Positions 54,172 to 63,575 are shown, counted from the stretch's first letter. The stretch: 64,000 bases of DNA from Clostridiales bacterium (GCA_018369015.1 JAGZDD010000003.1:21376-85375), one strand, 5' to 3'. Numbers and translations: made by a program. Notes: generated from the sequence alone by a model not told the origin.

Positions 54172-55368
54172 TCATACCTCCCTTTCTTTTGCGGCCAGCT
54201 TTTTAAGCAGCCCGGGAACAATATTATAAAGATCGTCTACAATACAGTAATTGGCAATTTTAAAAATGGGCGCGTTTTCATCCGAATTAATGGCAATAAT
54301 GCAGTCCGCCCCGTTCATACCGGCAGTAAACTGGATAGCACCGGAAACGCCGCATGTAATGATAAGCTTCGGCTTTACGGTACGTCCGGACAGGCCGATC
54401 TGTTTTGTATAATGCATCCAGCCACATTCCACAAGAGGGCGGGTGCCGGCAAGCTGGCCGCCAAGGACGCGCGCAAGAGATTCAAGCATTTCTAAATCCT
54501 TCTGGTTTTTTATCCCCTTGCCTGCAACAACAAGGACATCCTCATCCTCAATCCCCTTATGCTTTTCTAAAACCTTTGTGCGAAGCACCTCAATGCCGCT
54601 CTTAACGAAATCCTTTGAAACCGGGCAAATGGTTAAACGGCCTATGGGATTTTCCACCTTTTTAGCGTCATTCATCACCTTATAGCGCACGGTTGCAAAT
54701 TGGGGGCGCGTCGCCGGGGTAATAATCTGCGCCATAATGTTTCCACCAAAGGCCGGACGGATTTGTACAAGATCTGTATTTTCTTTCATCTCAAGCGCGG
54801 TGCAGTCGGCAGTAAGCCCGGTGCGAAATCTTGTCGCCAGCCGCGGGGCCAGCGAACGGCCGATAGAGGTAGCCCCTACTAAAACGACGCTAGGGCGGTT
54901 ATGTTCAATACAATGGGCCACCACATTGGCATAGGCATCAACCCGAAAATGCTCAAGCGCCTCATCGCTGTATACAAAAACCTCATCAACACCATAATCC
55001 AGAAGCGCTTTCGCGCTATCAGCTACATTCTTTCCCCCCGGACAAACTGCCAAAACCCTGTGTCCAATTTTAGCGCCCAGCTCCCTGGCCTTGCCAAGCA
55101 GCTCTAAGACAACCGGGTGTATTTTGCCTCCGGATATTTCCACATAAACCATGATTCCTTTATATAAATTTTTATCTACATACTTTTTTTCATCCTCTAA
55201 AATGCTTACAGCCTCCTGCGGACATTTTTTAATGCATAATTTACACATTTTACAGGACGCTCCCACTTCAATATGGTCGTTTTCTATTGTAAGGGCGTTA
55301 AATGGGCAGTCCTCAACACATTGCCCGCACAATGTACATTTATTTTTATCAAAATATAAAGCAGCCAT
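54172..55368 (-). CDS. etfA: Electron-transfer flavoprotein alpha subunit with N-terminal ferredoxin domain
   Basis: 398 residues. An N-terminal domain carries two [4Fe-4S] motifs (C11, C14, C17, C21 and C39, C42, C45, C49), then the ETF domain (about 60-270) and the FAD domain ending with GxSGxxQ-type features (CGVSGAIQFTAGMNGADCIIAINSD). The ferredoxin extension is found in bifurcating Etf such as LctC/CarE. Together with etfB and the GlcD gene it forms an electron-confurcating dehydrogenase. RBS AAAGGAGG. Confidence 0.95.
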   Translation of the reverse strand: MAALYFDKNKCTLCGQCVEDCPFNALTIENDHIEVGASCKMCKLCIKKCPQEAVSILEDEKKYVDKNLYKGIMVYVEISGGKIHPVVLELLGKARELGAKIGHRVLAVCPGGKNVADSAKALLDYGVDEVFVYSDEALEHFRVDAYANVVAHCIEHNRPSVVLVGATSIGRSLAPRLATRFRTGLTADCTALEMKENTDLVQIRPAFGGNIMAQIITPATRPQFATVRYKVMNDAKKVENPIGRLTICPVSKDFVKSGIEVLRTKVLEKHKGIEDEDVLVVAGKGIKNQKDLEMLESLARVLGGQLAGTRPLVECGWMHYTKQIGLSGRTVKPKLIITCGVSGAIQFTAGMNGADCIIAINSDENAPIFKIANYCIVDDLYNIVPGLLKKLAAKEREV

Positions 55369-55467
55369 TTTTTCCTCCTTTTTGTCCTGCCTTTAAGGCC
55401 AGCACGGTACGCTCGCAAGGGCGTTCCCCCATTCAATAGGTTTATCGGCAATTCAGCCGTCAAAACC

Positions 55468-56256
55468 TTAAATGTATTTCTTCTCTGAAAGCATTGCATA
55501 TAAAGCGTCCGTTTTATCCCCGGATGTTCCTTCAAAATAAATATGGTTATCACTGACTTTTGGAGAAAAAATCCGTTCCACATTCGTTGCCGATCCGGAC
55601 AGCCCGTAATTTTTTTCATTTTGATCCTTAAAATCTTTAAAGGTAAGAATATTCACCTTGCGGTCCTTTGTCTGAAGCTTTAATTTATACGACGGGAGTC
55701 TTGGGGTAAATATATCTTTTTCTACAGTAATCAGGCATGGAAAGTTCATGCGCGCTTCCTGTGTTATGTCAACCAAATCCTGTGACACAACAATCCCCAC
55801 CTCATCCGCACTGGAAATACCGCCGACCCACGCCGTATGGGGAATATCCAGGTACTCCGCGATTGCCGGGCCAACCTGGGCCGTATCGCCGTCGGTTGTC
55901 TGCCGGCCGCAGACAATAAGGTCAAAATCCCCAATAGCCCGGATTCCCTGGGATAATGTGTAAGCCGTTGCCAGCACATCGGCCCCGGCAAATTTACGGT
56001 CTGAAAAAATATAAGCGTCATCCACTCCCATCATATAGGCCTCCCTCATCATTTCCTCTGCCTGGTTCGGCCCCATCGTCACCGCAGTCACCTGCCCGCC
56101 GGTCATTTCCTTAAGGCGTACTGCGGTTTCAATCGCATACAGATCATATGGATTCATTTTCGCCTCAGCGCCATCCCGCTTCAACACTCCGGTTGTTTCA
56201 TCAATATCCACCTTATTGCTCCCAGGAACCTGTTTGATACACACAATAATTTTCAT
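55468..56256 (-). CDS. etfB: Electron-transfer flavoprotein beta subunit
   Basis: 262 residues from the ATG at 56256 (AAAGGAGG upstream; the longer frame to 56343 runs through the upstream terminator and is rejected). Typical start MKIIVCIKQVPGS, then NPYDLYAIETAVRLKE, VTMGPNQAEEMMREAYMMGVD and GRQTTDGDTAQVGPAIAEYL. Binds the bifurcating FAD/AMP with EtfA. Head of the etfB-etfA-glcD operon. Confidence 0.95.
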   Translation of the reverse strand: MKIIVCIKQVPGSNKVDIDETTGVLKRDGAEAKMNPYDLYAIETAVRLKEMTGGQVTAVTMGPNQAEEMMREAYMMGVDDAYIFSDRKFAGADVLATAYTLSQGIRAIGDFDLIVCGRQTTDGDTAQVGPAIAEYLDIPHTAWVGGISSADEVGIVVSQDLVDITQEARMNFPCLITVEKDIFTPRLPSYKLKLQTKDRKVNILTFKDFKDQNEKNYGLSGSATNVERIFSPKVSDNHIYFEGTSGDKTDALYAMLSEKKYI

Positions 56257-56315
56257 AAGTAACCTCCTTTTGAATCTGAGCGAATCCCTGGCTCTTCTAA
56301 GCCTATATACAAGCA

Positions 56316-56366
56316 AAAAATATGCCAAAAGCCTGGAACACAAACCACATACAGGCTTTTGGCATA
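56316..56366 (-). terminator. Terminator after the third MATE gene
   Basis: 14-bp perfect stem TATGCCAAAAGCCT/AGGCTTTTGGCATA (56321-56334/56353-56366) followed on the minus strand by TTTTTTGC. Separates the MATE gene from the etf operon. Confidence 0.85.
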
Positions 56367-56385
56367 CTTTATATAAAATCTAATG

Positions 56386-57759
56386 TCACTGTTCACAGTT
56401 TCCAGAAACCGACAAAGGCCCGGTATCGATTCCCCGGCACACCTTTCTTATACAGTACAGACACATAGGTACAATATAGACACATGCCATCACCCACGCC
56501 GTCTGGTCGGCACAGCAAATCGCCGTAAATCCGTAGGTGCCGACAAAAACAAAGCTGACAAAAATTCTGGCGATCATTTCCATAACGCCGGACACCACAG
56601 CACGCCCTGAAAAACCAAGGCCCTGGGTACACATCCGGCACACATTGAGAAATCCAAGGCTCCAATAAAAATAGCCCATATAGCGCAAATATTTTGCCGA
56701 CGCATCCAGCACATCGGCCGCATCCGGGCTGACGAAAATAAGCGACAGTGTCCGGCCAAAAAAGATCAGGACAAGCCCGGCACATATGCCATAAAAAACT
56801 CCGGCAAAAAGTCCCTGGACAAAGCCTTTGCGTATACGTCCGGCCTGCTTTGCCCCCGCATTCTGGCTGCAAAAAACTGAAACAGACGTTGCAATGGCGT
56901 CAAAAGGCGACATAGCAAATTGTTTAATCCTCGCCGCTGCCGTAAAGCCGGAAACATAGACGCTTCCAAGGCCATTGTTAGCCGACTGCATAACCATGCT
57001 TCCAATGGCGGTAATCGAAAATTGAAGCCCCATAGGCAGTCCCATTCCCAGCATCATACCAATGCCGCTTCTTGTCAGCTTCCGGTCGCTTTGCGTTGGT
57101 ACCAGCTCTTTAAAGCGTCGGGAAATAAAAATCAGACATCCGATCCCGCTGACCGCCTGGGCAGTAATCGTCGCAATGGCGGCCCCGGCACATCCCCAGG
57201 AAAATACGAGAATACATAAAAGATCCAGGCCAATGTTAAGCACTGTAGAAAACGCGAGGAACAAAAATGGCGTCCGGCTGTCGCCTACGGCCCTTAAAAT
57301 ACTCGAAAGAAGATTATACAGCAGCGTAAATGGCATACCAAGAAAAATAATAATCAAATAAAGATACGCATTGTCATAAATATCTTCCGTAATTGATAAA
57401 ATTTTTAAAATCCACGGGCAAAGCATGGCGCAGACCGCCGTGAGCAGGACCGCAGCCCCGGCTGTCAGCGTTACGGCATGAGCAATGCAATTTCTCATAC
57501 GCCCATAATCGCCGGCGCCGAAAAACCTGGCCACGGGTACCGAAAACCCGTTGCACATCCCCATGCAAAATCCCAGCACTAAAAACTGGACGCTGCTTGT
57601 GGACCCGACGCTGGCCAACGCCTGGGTTCCTAAATACCGCCCGACAATCGCCGCGTCAATCATACTGTACGTCTGCTGCAAAAGATTCCCGATGAGCAGC
57701 GGAAACGCAAAAAACAGCATTAAGCGTATAGGGCTTCCTTTTGTCATATCCTTTGACAT
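56386..57759 (-). CDS. MATE-family efflux transporter
   Basis: 457 residues from the ATG at 57759 (AAGGTGATAAT upstream); the longer frame to 57843 is rejected. Twelve helices, landmarks FPLLIGNLLQQTYSMIDAAIVGRYLG and GMGLPMGLQFSITAIGSMVMQSANN. Third MATE exporter of the window, close to MepA-like/VmrA-like members. Separately terminated on both sides, so it is a single-gene unit. Confidence 0.92.
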   Translation of the reverse strand: MSKDMTKGSPIRLMLFFAFPLLIGNLLQQTYSMIDAAIVGRYLGTQALASVGSTSSVQFLVLGFCMGMCNGFSVPVARFFGAGDYGRMRNCIAHAVTLTAGAAVLLTAVCAMLCPWILKILSITEDIYDNAYLYLIIIFLGMPFTLLYNLLSSILRAVGDSRTPFLFLAFSTVLNIGLDLLCILVFSWGCAGAAIATITAQAVSGIGCLIFISRRFKELVPTQSDRKLTRSGIGMMLGMGLPMGLQFSITAIGSMVMQSANNGLGSVYVSGFTAAARIKQFAMSPFDAIATSVSVFCSQNAGAKQAGRIRKGFVQGLFAGVFYGICAGLVLIFFGRTLSLIFVSPDAADVLDASAKYLRYMGYFYWSLGFLNVCRMCTQGLGFSGRAVVSGVMEMIARIFVSFVFVGTYGFTAICCADQTAWVMACVYIVPMCLYCIRKVCRGIDTGPLSVSGNCEQ

Positions 57760-57859
57760 GATATTATCACCTTCTCTTTTGTTTCCCCGGCTATACAGAT
57801 GTACTCCATCCGGGAAACCCTGTGTAATTATAGTATAAAACATTTAACTTCCGTATTGC

Positions 57860-57921
57860 AATAAGAAAAACAGGACATCCCTCTGGCTATATCATCTTTC
57901 ACCATTTGGGATGTCCTGTTT
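57860..57921 (-). terminator. Terminator after the second C-deglycosidase gene
   Basis: 14-bp perfect stem AAACAGGACATCCC/GGGATGTCCTGTTT (57868-57881/57908-57921), 26-nt loop, followed on the minus strand by TTTTTCTTATT. Confidence 0.85.
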
Positions 57922-57936
57922 AGATTTTGTTGCTGT

Positions 57937-58989
57937 TTAGCCTTCAATCGCTCTTCTTAAGGCTTCCTGATGTCTGCGTACCTGTTCAACGCTGTCTACG
58001 TCAAAAGCGTCGTTAATCAGGCGGTTGCCCTCGTATTCTGTACTTACGAAGCCATGATAGCCAGCCTTTTTGTAAGCATCAATTACTTCCTTAATAGGAA
58101 TAGAGGTTTCTGTATAATCCTCATGGGTATTATAGCATTTTGCATGAGTATGGTAAATATACTTAATGTTGTCAATAATATCCTGTGGGTCATTCCATGT
58201 ATATGTAAAGGAATCTCCGGCATATGCCTTATCAGCGGCATTGCCGTTCATCTTTTCAATCTTATCCATCATGTCAAAGAAGCCGTTGGCTTTCATAAAT
58301 TCCATGTTGGCTTTTCCAAGATTCAGGTCGTATTTAATCTTTACAAAGCCTCTCTCGCAGCGTTTTGCAAACTCATCATCCACAAGCTTAATACATTCCT
58401 CGTGAGCGCCCATGCGGCGAGCCTGTTCTCTGGCTACATCCGGGATTCTCTGTGCGAAAATACCCCAGTCTGGCATGAAACCAAAGTGCTTTGTGCCTGT
58501 CTTTAAAATCATGTTCATATATCCGTCAGCCCAGCCTGAATTTAAGGAGAATGGAGAATGAACCTCAATACAGATTTTTACGTTGTTCGCTTCAGCGCAG
58601 CCAAGGCTTCCTTCAATCACATCCATCGGAGTAGATACCAGTGTACGAAGCGTCTTAAATCCCAGCTCACCGGCAATTTTAATATCCCGCTCCATCATTT
58701 TAATCTGCTCTTTTAATGTAAGCGTACGGTTATCATAAATATGATTTTCCAAAAACGCATCATAGCAAGTCGGCTCAGTGCCGTATTTTTCCATCCAGCC
58801 AAACCAGTTTTCTTTAAATTCCGGTGTAATTACCGGAAAATCGTCAACCATCTGTTCTGCCAGAAGCTCAATACCTGTGGCACCTGTTTTGGAAACCTCA
58901 CGAATACAATCTTCGAGATTCATTTTTCCAAGATAATATTCTTCCTGATAGCTGTATAATGATACACTGCGTCCAATTTTGTAATCCAT
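57937..58989 (-). CDS. C-glycoside deglycosidase-like large subunit, second copy (TIM barrel)
   Basis: 350 residues from the ATG at 58989, with GGAGG upstream; a longer frame to 59028 overlaps the small-subunit gene without an RBS. Paralogue of the 938-1816 protein. Metal ligands aligned with the other copy: E142 (CIEVHSP), D174 (MPDWGIFAQ), H282 (HTHAKCY), E318 (TEYEGN). It carries an insertion of about 60 residues between D174 and H282, absent from the first copy. DgpC-like role inferred; substrate probably differs from that of the first pair. Follows the DUF6379 gene by 19 bp. Confidence 0.82.
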   Translation of the reverse strand: MDYKIGRSVSLYSYQEEYYLGKMNLEDCIREVSKTGATGIELLAEQMVDDFPVITPEFKENWFGWMEKYGTEPTCYDAFLENHIYDNRTLTLKEQIKMMERDIKIAGELGFKTLRTLVSTPMDVIEGSLGCAEANNVKICIEVHSPFSLNSGWADGYMNMILKTGTKHFGFMPDWGIFAQRIPDVAREQARRMGAHEECIKLVDDEFAKRCERGFVKIKYDLNLGKANMEFMKANGFFDMMDKIEKMNGNAADKAYAGDSFTYTWNDPQDIIDNIKYIYHTHAKCYNTHEDYTETSIPIKEVIDAYKKAGYHGFVSTEYEGNRLINDAFDVDSVEQVRRHQEALRRAIEG

Positions 58990-59008
58990 TGTGAAATCCT
59001 CCTTACCC

Positions 59009-59398
59009 TTATTCAATGACAAAATCATATTCGCCGGAGTTTACAAGGATATGCGGCATATATGATGGTGCGATTGTCTGTGTACATTTAATATGATGAG
59101 GGCCTTTTTCTAATCCGCCGTCCTTTAAAACAGTCACGGTCGCCCACTGGCCGAATTTCCAACGATAATCAATAACTGTGCGCATTTCCTCTAAGGTAAA
59201 GGTATCTCCTTCCAGGGTAAAACGAATATCCTCACGGTTAAAGCCTTCGCCGTCTACCCAAACCTCGATATTTCTTATAATTGATAAAGTTACTCCACGA
59301 TAATATTGAATCTTAAAGTCAAACTGAAAGCCCACTGTTTTTCCGTCAACTACGGTGTTCTTAAATCCTTCCGGATTAAACATATGTCTTGCAAACAT
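59009..59398 (-). CDS. DUF6379-type small subunit of C-glycoside deglycosidase, second copy
   Basis: 129 residues with AAAGGAG before the ATG. Same family as the 1837-2262 protein (GFKNTVVDGKTVGFQFDFKIQYYRGV; DGEGFNREDIRFTLEGDTFTLEEMR). Precedes the TIM-barrel gene here, whereas in the first locus it follows it. Presumed partner subunit in a (DgpB-DgpC)-type heteromer. Confidence 0.78.
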   Translation of the reverse strand: MFARHMFNPEGFKNTVVDGKTVGFQFDFKIQYYRGVTLSIIRNIEVWVDGEGFNREDIRFTLEGDTFTLEEMRTVIDYRWKFGQWATVTVLKDGGLEKGPHHIKCTQTIAPSYMPHILVNSGEYDFVIE

Positions 59399-59412
59399 GT
59401 CTTTCTACTCCT

Positions 59413-59481
59413 TTCCTTAATTTTGCCGTGCCTTTAACGGCATCCAGGTATCCCCTTGCGGGGTTTCCTTAATTTTGCCGT
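59413..59481. repeat. GCCGTGC/CCCC-GGGG repeat with direct 17-bp duplication
   Basis: The 17-mer TTCCTTAATTTTGCCGT occurs at 59413-59429 and 59465-59481, flanking the GCCGTGC...ACGGC plus CCCCTTGCGGGG module shared with 52.7 and 61.9 kb. Confidence 0.65.
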
Positions 59482-59484
59482 ATG

Positions 59485-59524
59485 CAACAAAACCATGGGG
59501 TTCACGCAAGCATGAAACCCATGG
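59485..59524 (-). terminator. Terminator of the CocE-like gene
   Basis: 12-bp stem CCATGGGGTTCA/TGAAACCCATGG (one G-T wobble, 59493-59524 approximately) followed on the minus strand by TTTTGTTG. Confidence 0.7.
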
Positions 59525-59642
59525 CTTTTACCCTTAACAATATTATATTATCACATTCGCACTAATTTTTACAGTACTTTTCCTTGCTTTATGTGCGATT
59601 TTCCGAACAAGTAACTTTATTTCAAAATCTGAAACACACAGC

Positions 59643-61820
59643 TCATCTTTTCGGCAATACGGGAAGCTGGACAAAGGACAGGCGTGAACCGCCGCTGTAA
59701 ACAGTATTTACAGCGCCCTTGCGGTAGCTTCCTTCATTATAGTCGACCCAGCGGCTTCCAGCCGGATCAATATCAAGGCGCAGCTTCCAGCCTTTTTTAA
59801 TAACGCCTGTGGTCGGGAAAGAACCTACTTCACAGTACACAACCTCTCCGGGGCTAAGAGGGGCATAGGCCTCTTTTGTATGCCTGTACACCGGAAGGTA
59901 ATCCCTGGACTTTTCTTCATCTAACACGCGGTGGGACACCTTCATTGCCCCAAAGCCAAGAGGAAGGCCAGGCTCCATGCTTGTGCGCGCCGGATAAATA
60001 ACTTCCCGGTCATTTTCATCGAGAACGCGGACCTTCATATGAATTTCCATATCCTCTGTCGTTGATGAAACATATAATCCTGCCTTAATATACCCGGCCA
60101 GCTCTATATCCTCACTCACCGGAGCGCTGATAAACGTAGCCCCAGCCACACGTCCGGCCTGTTTATGGTAAACATCTGCATTATAAGAAACCGGCTGTTC
60201 CTTGGACGGCGCTGACTCCACAAGGCTGCTGCCATCCAGGTAAAATTTTTTATAGACCGTTCCCGGAACCGGCCAGTCCGCCTCATGGCGCCAATAATAG
60301 GAGCCGTTTCCGGTACGCATTTGAATATCGACCGCCGGTTCGTCCATAATGCCGTTTTCTTCCCCTTTAAGCCACTTATCAAAAAATGCCCTGAACTTGT
60401 CTAAGTACTCCGGGCGGTACATCCAAAAATGAATCCCGCAGCCATTAATTACCATAAGCTTTTTATTTTTAGAGCTGCAATTAATAAATGCCTCCGAGCT
60501 GCCTTTGGCGTGAAGGCTTGCATCCGGCTCCACGCACGGAAAAATCGGCAGATCTATCGCCTTAATATCGCAGCTTGATATGTATTCCCCCTCCGGGCCA
60601 TAGGTTTCTTCATTCCAAAACGGCTCATCCATGGCCTTTTTCATAAAATTGTACGCCTGAGGAGCGCGGCACGGGTCCATATTATCCGCCCGGTTGAACA
60701 GCCCGCCGCCGCTGTATACGTAATCTCTGTAAGAATCATAATCCCCCATAATCGGAATCAATGCTTTTAGACCTTGCGGCTTTCTCTGTGCAGCCAAATA
60801 CTGGGTCATGGCATAATAGGAGGCCCCAAAAAGCCCCACATTTCCGCAAGACCATGGCTGCCCGGCGGCCCACTCAATGGCATCACAGTAGTCTTTTGCA
60901 TTTCCGGCACCAAACTGCCGGAAAAGATCCACATTCATATTTTTCCCGGTTCCCCGCTCCTCTATATTAATCACAACGTAGCCGTAAGGCACCCAGTCCA
61001 TTGCACACGGCTGCTCAAAAGCCTCGGAAACAGGCACAAGGCAGGGCGGAGGCCCCATGGGAGGCTTGACCTGTTCATCTGGATCAGGGTTTGGCAATGG
61101 CATGAGAGACCCAAAGCACGGCCCCATACGCTCAAAGAAAATCCCCTGAAGCATATGCTTTGTATCTGTACTGGCATAGTCGTCATAAAATCTGTCCTCG
61201 GCAATTTGCCGAAGTTCCTCAGACTTTTCGTCGTCCACAAAACCATTAATAAACTCCTTGCCAAAAACGCCCATGCACATAACAACCGGATATTTGCCCT
61301 CTTTTAAAGGCCGGTAAATATCTGCAAGCACATACCCTCCGTCAGATACAGGGATTTTTACATCCCGCTCCTTGCGGATTCCATTGGCACACCGACGCAC
61401 AATATTTTTCGCCAGGGCCACAGGCGCCAGTTTTTTTCCGACAGCTTTAAAAAGCCCTTCAATGACAGGATCTTTTTCAAAATTTTCTGTTTCCTGGACA
61501 AAATTTATATCATAACGGTATTTTTCAACAGTCTCCTGCTCCTTCTTACCGATATTTCCCAGGCCTATAAGAAAACGGGCCGTATTCACCACCTGATAGT
61601 GGCTTACTGTCAAATGTCTGCCAACGCTTTCTGCAACAAAATCCAGAGGTGTCATATAGGCTTTGGCAGCCGCAGAGCCTAAGACAAATTCTCCGATTGA
61701 AAACAGAATCGTTTCGCCTTCCTTATATTCATAATATCCCTGGCTATCGACCTGTCCGCTGCATGTTTGTGTGCGGTAATCGATACCGCTCACACACCCA
61801 TCTAAAAATATCCCTATCAT
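59643..61820 (-). CDS. CocE/S15-type hydrolase with extra N-terminal domain
   Basis: 725 residues from the ATG at 61820 (GGAAAGGAG 11 nt upstream); the frame to 61901 enters a repeat and is rejected. Residues about 5-95 form a small beta domain with the pattern GCVSGIDYRTQTCSGQVDSQG, YKEGETILFSIG and LGSAAAKAYMTPLDFV, which I know from N-termini of surface and lipoproteins in other bacteria, not from hydrolases. The S15 hydrolase domain follows: EERGTGKN, S334 in FGASYYAMTQ, and a C-terminal jelly roll. Without a signal peptide it appears cytoplasmic. Substrate unknown; it is the gene before the second C-deglycosidase pair but is separately terminated. Confidence 0.85.
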   Translation of the reverse strand: MIGIFLDGCVSGIDYRTQTCSGQVDSQGYYEYKEGETILFSIGEFVLGSAAAKAYMTPLDFVAESVGRHLTVSHYQVVNTARFLIGLGNIGKKEQETVEKYRYDINFVQETENFEKDPVIEGLFKAVGKKLAPVALAKNIVRRCANGIRKERDVKIPVSDGGYVLADIYRPLKEGKYPVVMCMGVFGKEFINGFVDDEKSEELRQIAEDRFYDDYASTDTKHMLQGIFFERMGPCFGSLMPLPNPDPDEQVKPPMGPPPCLVPVSEAFEQPCAMDWVPYGYVVINIEERGTGKNMNVDLFRQFGAGNAKDYCDAIEWAAGQPWSCGNVGLFGASYYAMTQYLAAQRKPQGLKALIPIMGDYDSYRDYVYSGGGLFNRADNMDPCRAPQAYNFMKKAMDEPFWNEETYGPEGEYISSCDIKAIDLPIFPCVEPDASLHAKGSSEAFINCSSKNKKLMVINGCGIHFWMYRPEYLDKFRAFFDKWLKGEENGIMDEPAVDIQMRTGNGSYYWRHEADWPVPGTVYKKFYLDGSSLVESAPSKEQPVSYNADVYHKQAGRVAGATFISAPVSEDIELAGYIKAGLYVSSTTEDMEIHMKVRVLDENDREVIYPARTSMEPGLPLGFGAMKVSHRVLDEEKSRDYLPVYRHTKEAYAPLSPGEVVYCEVGSFPTTGVIKKGWKLRLDIDPAGSRWVDYNEGSYRKGAVNTVYSGGSRLSFVQLPVLPKR

Positions 61821-61844
61821 TATCCAATATGCTCCTTTCCTGGC

Positions 61845-61930
61845 TTTCATACGTGGCGGAGCCGTGCGCAGCGCGGCATGAAAGTTTACCGAGCCTCCCA
61901 CGACATCCGTTTATCCCCTTACGGGGTTTC
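61845..61930. repeat. TTTCATG palindrome plus CCCC-GGGG repeat module
   Basis: 61845-61884 is the TTTCATACGT...GCGCGGCATGAAAG palindrome; 61905-61930 is the CATCCG...TATCCCC-TTAC-GGGG module. Both recur elsewhere in the window. Confidence 0.7.
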
Positions 61931-62071
61931 TTTTCAGTTTCCTTCCCGTCTTAATATTTTCGCAAAAACCATGCCAAATATCTGAAGCCAGCACAGCCGG
62001 ACGGCCTGACAGTCGTTCCTAAGCCTCAGGGTACAGTTTATCCCCGAAAAGGCGCGGACCCGACGGCACTC

Positions 62072-63550
62072 TTACAGCCGCAGTACTGCCTCGCGGTCAA
62101 AAACAACGCCAGACACCTTATCAACTTCAATCTGGTACAGGGCATTAGCCGCAATATGCTCCGCCACTTGCTCAAGATCTCGTATACCGGAAGTTTCTTT
62201 ATAACGGTCCACAATCACATCCAGGGCGTCCTCCGTCACGACACATTCCTCAGGCTTTAAGCTCATACGTTTCAGTACGCGGGGCAGGGCAAACCTTGAA
62301 AAAATAATTTTCTTTTCTTCGGATGTATAATCAGGAATATCAATCACCGCAAACCGGGACATAAGAGGCGCGCTGATTTTACTTTTATCATTCGCTGTGG
62401 CGATAGGATAAACACCGACTGTAGGCACTGTACATTCAATATAATTATCGGTAAAGCCCAGATTATCCAAAAGTGTCAGCAAAACATCCGCCGGATTTCC
62501 ATTGCCTTTCCCAGAAGCCGCCTTATCCAGCTCATTAATAATAAACACAAGGTTCGACGCGCCCGCCGCCGCGTAAGCCTCCAAAATAATCCCCGGCTTG
62601 GCATTGGCATAAATGCGTGAGCTTCCGGTAAGCTGTTCCGGATCGTTAATCGAACTCATATCCAGGGTTGTCCACGGCAACTTTAAAATCCGCGCCACCG
62701 CATAGGCAATCTGGGATTTCCCGGTTCCCGCCGGCCCTACGAGAAGTATACCATAGGTCGGGAGCGTATGGGTTCGGTTAATCTGGATAATCGTTTCAAT
62801 GATCCGCTGCTTAACCCTTTCCATGCCGTAAAGCTCCTCATCCAATATCCTGCGGGCTTCCTTTGGATCTATCGCTTCAAAATAATTGCTTTTCCATTGA
62901 ATATTCATCATCATGGACAGCGCGCGCTGAGCGTGGCGGCGTTCTTCGGGAGATACCTCGTGGGAACGGGCGACAGAAAGATTCCGCCTTGCCCACAAGC
63001 GGATATTATCCGGTAATGTCCGGCCGGCGCAGGTCATAAAATCCGTAATGCTTTGAAGGCTTGTCAGCTTCATCTGATCTCCCGCCTCAATTTCATCCTC
63101 ATCCTCACATTCATCCGCCGGCGCGTTGCTTGCCAAAAGCCGCTCAATCATAAACTGTAAAAAGCCATCCTCCGCAGAAAGCTTTGTGCCTCCCCCAAAG
63201 GCAATTTCACGGATACGGTAAACCGCATAGCCGTCCTCTCTGTTTTGGCCGGATAATCGCACATGAATATGATTTTCCCCCAGCCATTTTAGTAAATGGA
63301 CGAAACGGGCGTCAATTTTTAAAATATCCGCGGATTCCTTTTGCCCTTCCTCGTCAAACTCAAAAGCCGTCCGCTTCACCGGATTTGTAAACATTCCATT
63401 AGAATGATGGCTCCAGGCTTTTTTTCGGTTATCCAGCACAAGCATCGGCTTGTCAGCGCTGGCTTGGCTTTCGCTTGAAAGAAATGTTGTATATGTACAC
63501 ATTCCTGTATTACTTTCTTTAGGTGTACTGCTGAAATCAAAAACTGGCAT
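62072..63550 (-). CDS. Lon-like AAA+ ATPase without protease domain
   Basis: 492 residues. The N-terminal 230 residues are unlike anything I recognise, with an acidic stretch DECEDEDEIEAGD near 146-158. AAA+ module: Walker A 272-279 (GPAGTGKS), Walker B FIINELDKA, sensor 1 IATAND and arginine-finger region LMSRFAVI, then a helical lid with SGIRDLEQVAEHI as in Lon. The protease domain (Ser-Lys dyad) is missing, so it is probably an unfoldase, remodeller or regulator. RBS AAGGAG. Followed by a 250-bp repeat region before the hydrolase gene. Confidence 0.85.
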   Translation of the reverse strand: MPVFDFSSTPKESNTGMCTYTTFLSSESQASADKPMLVLDNRKKAWSHHSNGMFTNPVKRTAFEFDEEGQKESADILKIDARFVHLLKWLGENHIHVRLSGQNREDGYAVYRIREIAFGGGTKLSAEDGFLQFMIERLLASNAPADECEDEDEIEAGDQMKLTSLQSITDFMTCAGRTLPDNIRLWARRNLSVARSHEVSPEERRHAQRALSMMMNIQWKSNYFEAIDPKEARRILDEELYGMERVKQRIIETIIQINRTHTLPTYGILLVGPAGTGKSQIAYAVARILKLPWTTLDMSSINDPEQLTGSSRIYANAKPGIILEAYAAAGASNLVFIINELDKAASGKGNGNPADVLLTLLDNLGFTDNYIECTVPTVGVYPIATANDKSKISAPLMSRFAVIDIPDYTSEEKKIIFSRFALPRVLKRMSLKPEECVVTEDALDVIVDRYKETSGIRDLEQVAEHIAANALYQIEVDKVSGVVFDREAVLRL

Positions 63551-63575
63551 TTGACCACTCCTTATTTATTTACTA

